From NCBI RefSeq assembly GCF_008824185.1, contig NZ_CP044425.1:186001-250000 (forward strand): a DNA stretch of 64,000 bases, read 5' to 3'. The DNA comes from Paracoccus pantotrophus (lineage in GTDB: Bacteria > Pseudomonadota > Alphaproteobacteria > Rhodobacterales > Rhodobacteraceae). Below, piece after piece: positions 60,955-64,000 of this stretch; position 1 is the first letter of the stretch, and every line of letters starts with the position of its first letter. The position numbers and the translations under genes were made by a program. Below the pieces are notes generated by a model. The model had not been told where the DNA came from. It was given only the letters and a program-made list of their open reading frames with translations, and ran no database searches.

Positions 60955-61959
60955 ATGACCCAATACATCTTTCCCTGCATCGACGGCCATACCTGCGGCA
61001 ACCCGGTGCGCCTGGTCGCGGGCGGCGCGCCGCGGCTGGAAGGCGCGACCATGCTGGAAAAGCGCGCGCATTTCCTGCGCGAGTTCGACTGGATCCGCAC
61101 CGGCCTGATGTTCGAGCCGCGCGGTCACGACATGATGTCGGGCGCGATCCTCTATCCGCCGACGCGCGGGGATTGCGACGTGGCGGTGCTGTATATCGAG
61201 ACCTCGGGCTGCCTGCCCATGTGCGGCCACGGCACCATCGGCACGATCACCATGGGGATCGAGAACGGGCTGATCGTCCCGCGCACGCCGGGCCGGCTGT
61301 CCATCGAGACCCCGGCGGGCAAGGTGGACATCGCATACCGGCAGGAGGGCCGCCATGTCGAGGAGGTCCGGCTGACCAACGTGCCCGGCTTCCTCTACGC
61401 CGAGGGCCTGACGGCCGAGGTCGAGGGCCTGGGTGAGATCGTCGTGGACGTGGCCTATGGCGGCAACTTCTATGCCATCGTCGAGCCGCAGAAGAATTTC
61501 CGCGACATGGCCGACCATACGGCGGGCGAGCTGATCGGCTGGTCGCCCAGGTTGCGCGCGGCGCTGAACCAGAAATACGAGTTCATCCATCCCGAGCACC
61601 CCGAGATCAGCGGGCTGAGCCATATCCAGTGGACCGGTGCGCCGACCCAGCCCGGCGCCCATGCCCGCAACGCCGTCTTCTATGGCGACAAGGCCATCGA
61701 CCGCAGCCCCTGCGGCACCGGCACCTCGGCCCGGATGGCGCAGCTTGCGGCCAAGGGCAAGCTGGGGGTCGGCGACGAGTTCTGGCACGAGTCGATCATC
61801 GGCTCGATCTTCAAGGGCCGCGTCGAAGCCGCCGCGACCGTGGCGGGCCGCGACGCCATCATCCCCTCGATCGCCGGATGGGCGCGGCAGACCGGGCTGA
61901 ACACCATCTTCATCGATGCCGAACGCGACCCCTTCGCCCATGGCTTCGTGGTGAAGTAA
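60955..61959 (+). CDS. 4-hydroxyproline 2-epimerase (proline racemase superfamily, Cys/Cys)
   Basis: 334 aa. The acid/base pair is Cys90 (PMCGHGTIG) and Cys253 (DRSPCGTGTSA), the canonical Cys/Cys type. 'CIDGHTCGNPVRLVAGGAPRLEG', 'MFEPRGHDMMSGAILYPP', 'DVAYGGNFYAIV' are epimerase motifs. It converts trans-4-hydroxy-L-proline to cis-4-hydroxy-D-proline in the cytoplasm. It follows the broken dehydrogenase by 7 bp and precedes TRAP transporter genes. Strongest functional call among the three superfamily members here. Confidence 0.92.
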   Translation: MTQYIFPCIDGHTCGNPVRLVAGGAPRLEGATMLEKRAHFLREFDWIRTGLMFEPRGHDMMSGAILYPPTRGDCDVAVLYIETSGCLPMCGHGTIGTITMGIENGLIVPRTPGRLSIETPAGKVDIAYRQEGRHVEEVRLTNVPGFLYAEGLTAEVEGLGEIVVDVAYGGNFYAIVEPQKNFRDMADHTAGELIGWSPRLRAALNQKYEFIHPEHPEISGLSHIQWTGAPTQPGAHARNAVFYGDKAIDRSPCGTGTSARMAQLAAKGKLGVGDEFWHESIIGSIFKGRVEAAATVAGRDAIIPSIAGWARQTGLNTIFIDAERDPFAHGFVVK

Positions 61960-61961
61960 GC

Positions 61962-62033
61962 GCGCGACGGCGCGCTGAAGCCGACGCGCGACGGCGCGAT
62001 CAAGCCCACGCGCCACGGCGCGATGCAAACGAA
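61962..62033. repeat. Three imperfect 24-bp tandem repeats
   Basis: Units 61962-61985, 61986-62009 and 62010-62033 each contain GCGC(G/C)ACGGCGCG then a variable tail. They begin 2 bp after the epimerase stop. In the epimerase frame they would read as RDGALKPT, RDGAIKPT, RHGAMQTK, so read-through would add a repeated tail. They may also fold as hairpins. Confidence 0.85.
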
Positions 62034-62132
62034 AGACCGACGTCCTGACCGCTGGCCGGGGCGCATGAGAAAGCATGGGATCGGCCGTCGCGGGCCGTTT
62101 CCCGAAGATCACTTACGCCCAACAGGTACTCC

Positions 62133-62750
62133 ATGCCACGACATCCAAGCCCCACCGTCCCGCCAAGCAGATGGTCCCCGTTCATCCGCGTCTCCGAGGG
62201 CCTCTTGGTCGTCGAGCGCCATGCCGTCGCGACGCTGATGGCGCTGCTCAGCGGTGCGATCCTGCTGAACGTGGTCACCCGCTACCTGGGGATGCCGCTT
62301 TACTGGATCGATGAGCTTGCGGTCTATTGCATGGTCTGGCTGACCTTCATCGGCGCCTCGACGATGACGCGGCTGCGCCTCGACTTCGCCGTGACGATGC
62401 TGACCGAGCGGCTGTCGCCCGGCGCGGCGCGGGTGGCCAGGGTGGCGGCAACCATCGTCGTGGTCCTGTTCAGCATCGGCCTTGCCGTGATGTGCTGGCT
62501 CTGGTTCGAGCCCCTGGGCATCGCGCGCGCGGGTTTCGACGCCCGCGAATTCGCCGGGCAAAGCTTCAACTTCATCTATACCGAGCGCACGCAGACCCTG
62601 AACTGGGCGACCTGGATCCTGTATCTGATCCTGCCGATCTTTGCCCTGTCGATGACCGTCCACGGCATCGCGAACCTGCTGGAAGACCTGGGCGCGGTCC
62701 CCAGGGTCCAGCGCGCGATGATGATCAACGCCGAGGAGGCGGTGAACTGA
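62133..62750 (+). CDS. TRAP transporter small permease (DctQ-like)
   Basis: 205 aa. Four TM helices: 'ERHAVATLMALLSGAILLNVVTRYLG', 'WIDELAVYCMVWLTFIGASTMTRLRLDFAV', 'VARVAATIVVVLFSIGLAVMCWLWF', 'LNWATWILYLILPIFALSMTVHGIANLLEDL'. 'YWIDELAvY.mVWLtFiGas' is diagnostic of DctQ. The ribosome site before ATG 62133 is weak. The matching periplasmic DctP is not in the window. Inner membrane. Confidence 0.9.
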   Translation: MPRHPSPTVPPSRWSPFIRVSEGLLVVERHAVATLMALLSGAILLNVVTRYLGMPLYWIDELAVYCMVWLTFIGASTMTRLRLDFAVTMLTERLSPGAARVARVAATIVVVLFSIGLAVMCWLWFEPLGIARAGFDAREFAGQSFNFIYTERTQTLNWATWILYLILPIFALSMTVHGIANLLEDLGAVPRVQRAMMINAEEAVN

Positions 62751-64000
62751 TGCTGACCTCAACCGCCTTTCTGGTCGTGATGCTGGTGGGCGTGCCCATC
62801 GGCCTGTGCCTCTGCGTCGCGGCCATCGTCTATGTGCTGGCCAGCGGCAACATGGTGCTGTTCCAAAGCTATCCCTTGCAGATGTTCAATGCGGTGGACA
62901 GCTATGGCCTGATCGCCATCCCGCTGTTCGTGCTGATCGGAGAGATCATGAACGCGGGCGGCATTACCAAGAAGATCGTCGACATGGCGATGGCCTTCGT
63001 CGGTTCGCTGCGCGGCGGGCTGGCCTATGTGAACGCCATCGCGAACATGTTCGTGGCCTCGATCCTTGGCTCCGCCACGGCGCAGGTGGCGATCATGTCG
63101 CAGATCATGGTCCCCGAGATGGAGAAAAAGGGCTACGACAAGGACTTCTCCGCGGGGCTGACCGCCTATGGCGGGATGCTGGGATCGATCATGCCGCCCT
63201 CGGTCATGTTCGTGGTCTACAGCGTCATGGCGCAGGTCTCGGTGTCGGACATGCTGATGGCGGGGCTGGTGCCGGGGCTGATCCTGACCGCGCTGTTCTG
63301 CGTGGTGATCGCCATCATCGGCCATTACCAGAAATTCCCGCGCAGCGCGCCGCAGACATTCAGGCAGCGCGCCGCCACGGTCTGGGCGGCGGTGCCGTCG
63401 CTGTCGATCCCCATCGTCATCGTCGGCTCGATCTTCTCGGGCCTTGCAAGCGCGACCGAGGCCGGTGCGGTCGGCGCGGTGATGTCGCTGCTGATCGGCC
63501 GCTTCTGGACGAAGCGGCTGCGCTTCTCGGACCTGCCCGCGATCATGACCCGCGCGGGGCTTTACTCGGCCATCGTGCTGTTCCTGGTGGTGGCAGCGGG
63601 CGTGCTGTCCTGGATCCTGGTGTTCGGGCGCGTCCCGCAAGAGGTCGCCGGCTGGATCCAGACCGTGGCCAAGGATCCGGTGACCTTCATGCTGCTGGCC
63701 AACGTGATCCTGCTGGTGATCGGCACGGTGATCGACGGCATTCCCGGCCTGATCATGACGGTTCCGATCCTGCTGCCGATCGCCACCGAAGTCTATGGCA
63801 TCGACCCGCATCATTTCGGCGTCGTCGTGGTCATCAACTTGGTGCTGGGGCTGCTGTCGCCGCCGGTCGGCCTGTGCTTCTTCGTCGCCGCCGCCGCGAC
63901 GGGGGCCAATCCCGGACGGATGTTCATGGTGACCATGCCCTTCTTCCTGATCACCTGCGTCCTTCTGGTGATCCTGTCGGTGTTCCCGGCCATCTCGCTG
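62750..64000 (+). CDS. TRAP transporter large permease (DctM-like), partial at right edge
   Basis: 417 codons visible from ATG 62750, which overlaps the dctQ stop (TGATG). 'LIGEIMNAGGITKKIVDMAMAFVGSLRGGLAYVNAIANMFVASILGSATAQVAIMSQIMVPEM', 'SIMPPSVMFVVYSVMAQVSVSDMLMAGLVPGL', 'ATEAGAVGAVMSLLIGRF', 'VINLVLGLLSPPVGLCFFVAAAATG' are DctM motifs with about 12 TM segments. The family is ~425-440 aa, so only the last few residues are missing. Imports a carboxylate or amino acid, here possibly hydroxyproline or its betaine. Confidence 0.93.
   Translation, partial: MLTSTAFLVVMLVGVPIGLCLCVAAIVYVLASGNMVLFQSYPLQMFNAVDSYGLIAIPLFVLIGEIMNAGGITKKIVDMAMAFVGSLRGGLAYVNAIANMFVASILGSATAQVAIMSQIMVPEMEKKGYDKDFSAGLTAYGGMLGSIMPPSVMFVVYSVMAQVSVSDMLMAGLVPGLILTALFCVVIAIIGHYQKFPRSAPQTFRQRAATVWAAVPSLSIPIVIVGSIFSGLASATEAGAVGAVMSLLIGRFWTKRLRFSDLPAIMTRAGLYSAIVLFLVVAAGVLSWILVFGRVPQEVAGWIQTVAKDPVTFMLLANVILLVIGTVIDGIPGLIMTVPILLPIATEVYGIDPHHFGVVVVINLVLGLLSPPVGLCFFVAAAATGANPGRMFMVTMPFFLITCVLLVILSVFPAISL

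Noticed and set aside
61962..62033. CRISPR array
   Set aside because: The three units are directly adjacent with no spacers, and no cas genes occur.

Overview
The window looks like a chromosomal segment of a very GC-rich alphaproteobacterium of the Rhodobacterales, most likely Paracoccus or a close relative. The evidence is the base composition, the protein styles, a kinase-aldolase fusion in the myo-inositol pathway, and redundant hydroxyproline catabolism genes. This assignment is inferred from the sequence; no database was searched. I see no rRNA, tRNA, CRISPR array or intact insertion sequence.

Region 1 (1-19310, minus strand) is an extracellular contractile injection system (eCIS), a phage-tail-like nanomachine. 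Transcribed right to left it holds one sheath, one tube, a two-CxxC baseplate/chaperone-like protein, a Pro/Ala-rich disordered protein, a DUF4255 cap/terminator protein, an AAA+ ATPase, a 90-aa protein, a CIS-tube/LysM pair (Afp7 split in two), a gpD-like hub and gpV-like spike (Afp8 split in two), an unknown 158-aa protein, gp25, two J-like baseplate proteins and a gpI-like protein that runs off the left edge. Most junctions are ATGA overlaps, so this is one translationally coupled operon. Fibre, tape-measure and toxin genes are not visible and may lie left of the window. A 650-bp leader with a perfect TTGACA box and several hairpins precedes the sheath gene.

Region 2 (19636-30069) holds two abutting blocks for proline/hydroxyproline-type amino acids. 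The minus-strand block has a DapA-family deaminase, a DadA-like dehydrogenase, three SDRs, an aldehyde dehydrogenase and a proline-racemase-superfamily enzyme. The plus-strand block has an orphan solute-binding protein, a second proline-racemase-superfamily enzyme and an Ldh-type imine reductase. They meet at a truncated ABC permease that looks like a deletion junction.

Region 3 (30482-38600) is mixed: an acyl-CoA ligase, a TetR repressor with its operator, small SRPBCC/VOC/cupin/methyltransferase genes, a close homologue of AAC(3)-II aminoglycoside acetyltransferases, and a FecR pseudogene broken by a 17-bp tandem duplication.

Region 4 (38774-51592) is a complete myo-inositol uptake and catabolism cluster: divergent LacI regulator, IolG, TIM-barrel isomerase, ABC importer, a second Gfo/Idh dehydrogenase, fused IolC-aldolase, IolD, IolE and IolB. 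A striking perfect inverted repeat sits at the divergent promoter.

Region 5 (52126-64000) is a fuller trans-4-hydroxyproline cluster: GntR regulator, DapA-family deaminase, Ldh-type reductase, alpha-ketoglutarate semialdehyde dehydrogenase, polar amino acid ABC importer, a DadA-like dehydrogenase (frameshifted in a G tract), a Cys/Cys hydroxyproline epimerase, and a TRAP transporter cut by the right edge. With region 2, the window has three proline-racemase-superfamily enzymes and duplicates of nearly every hydroxyproline step.
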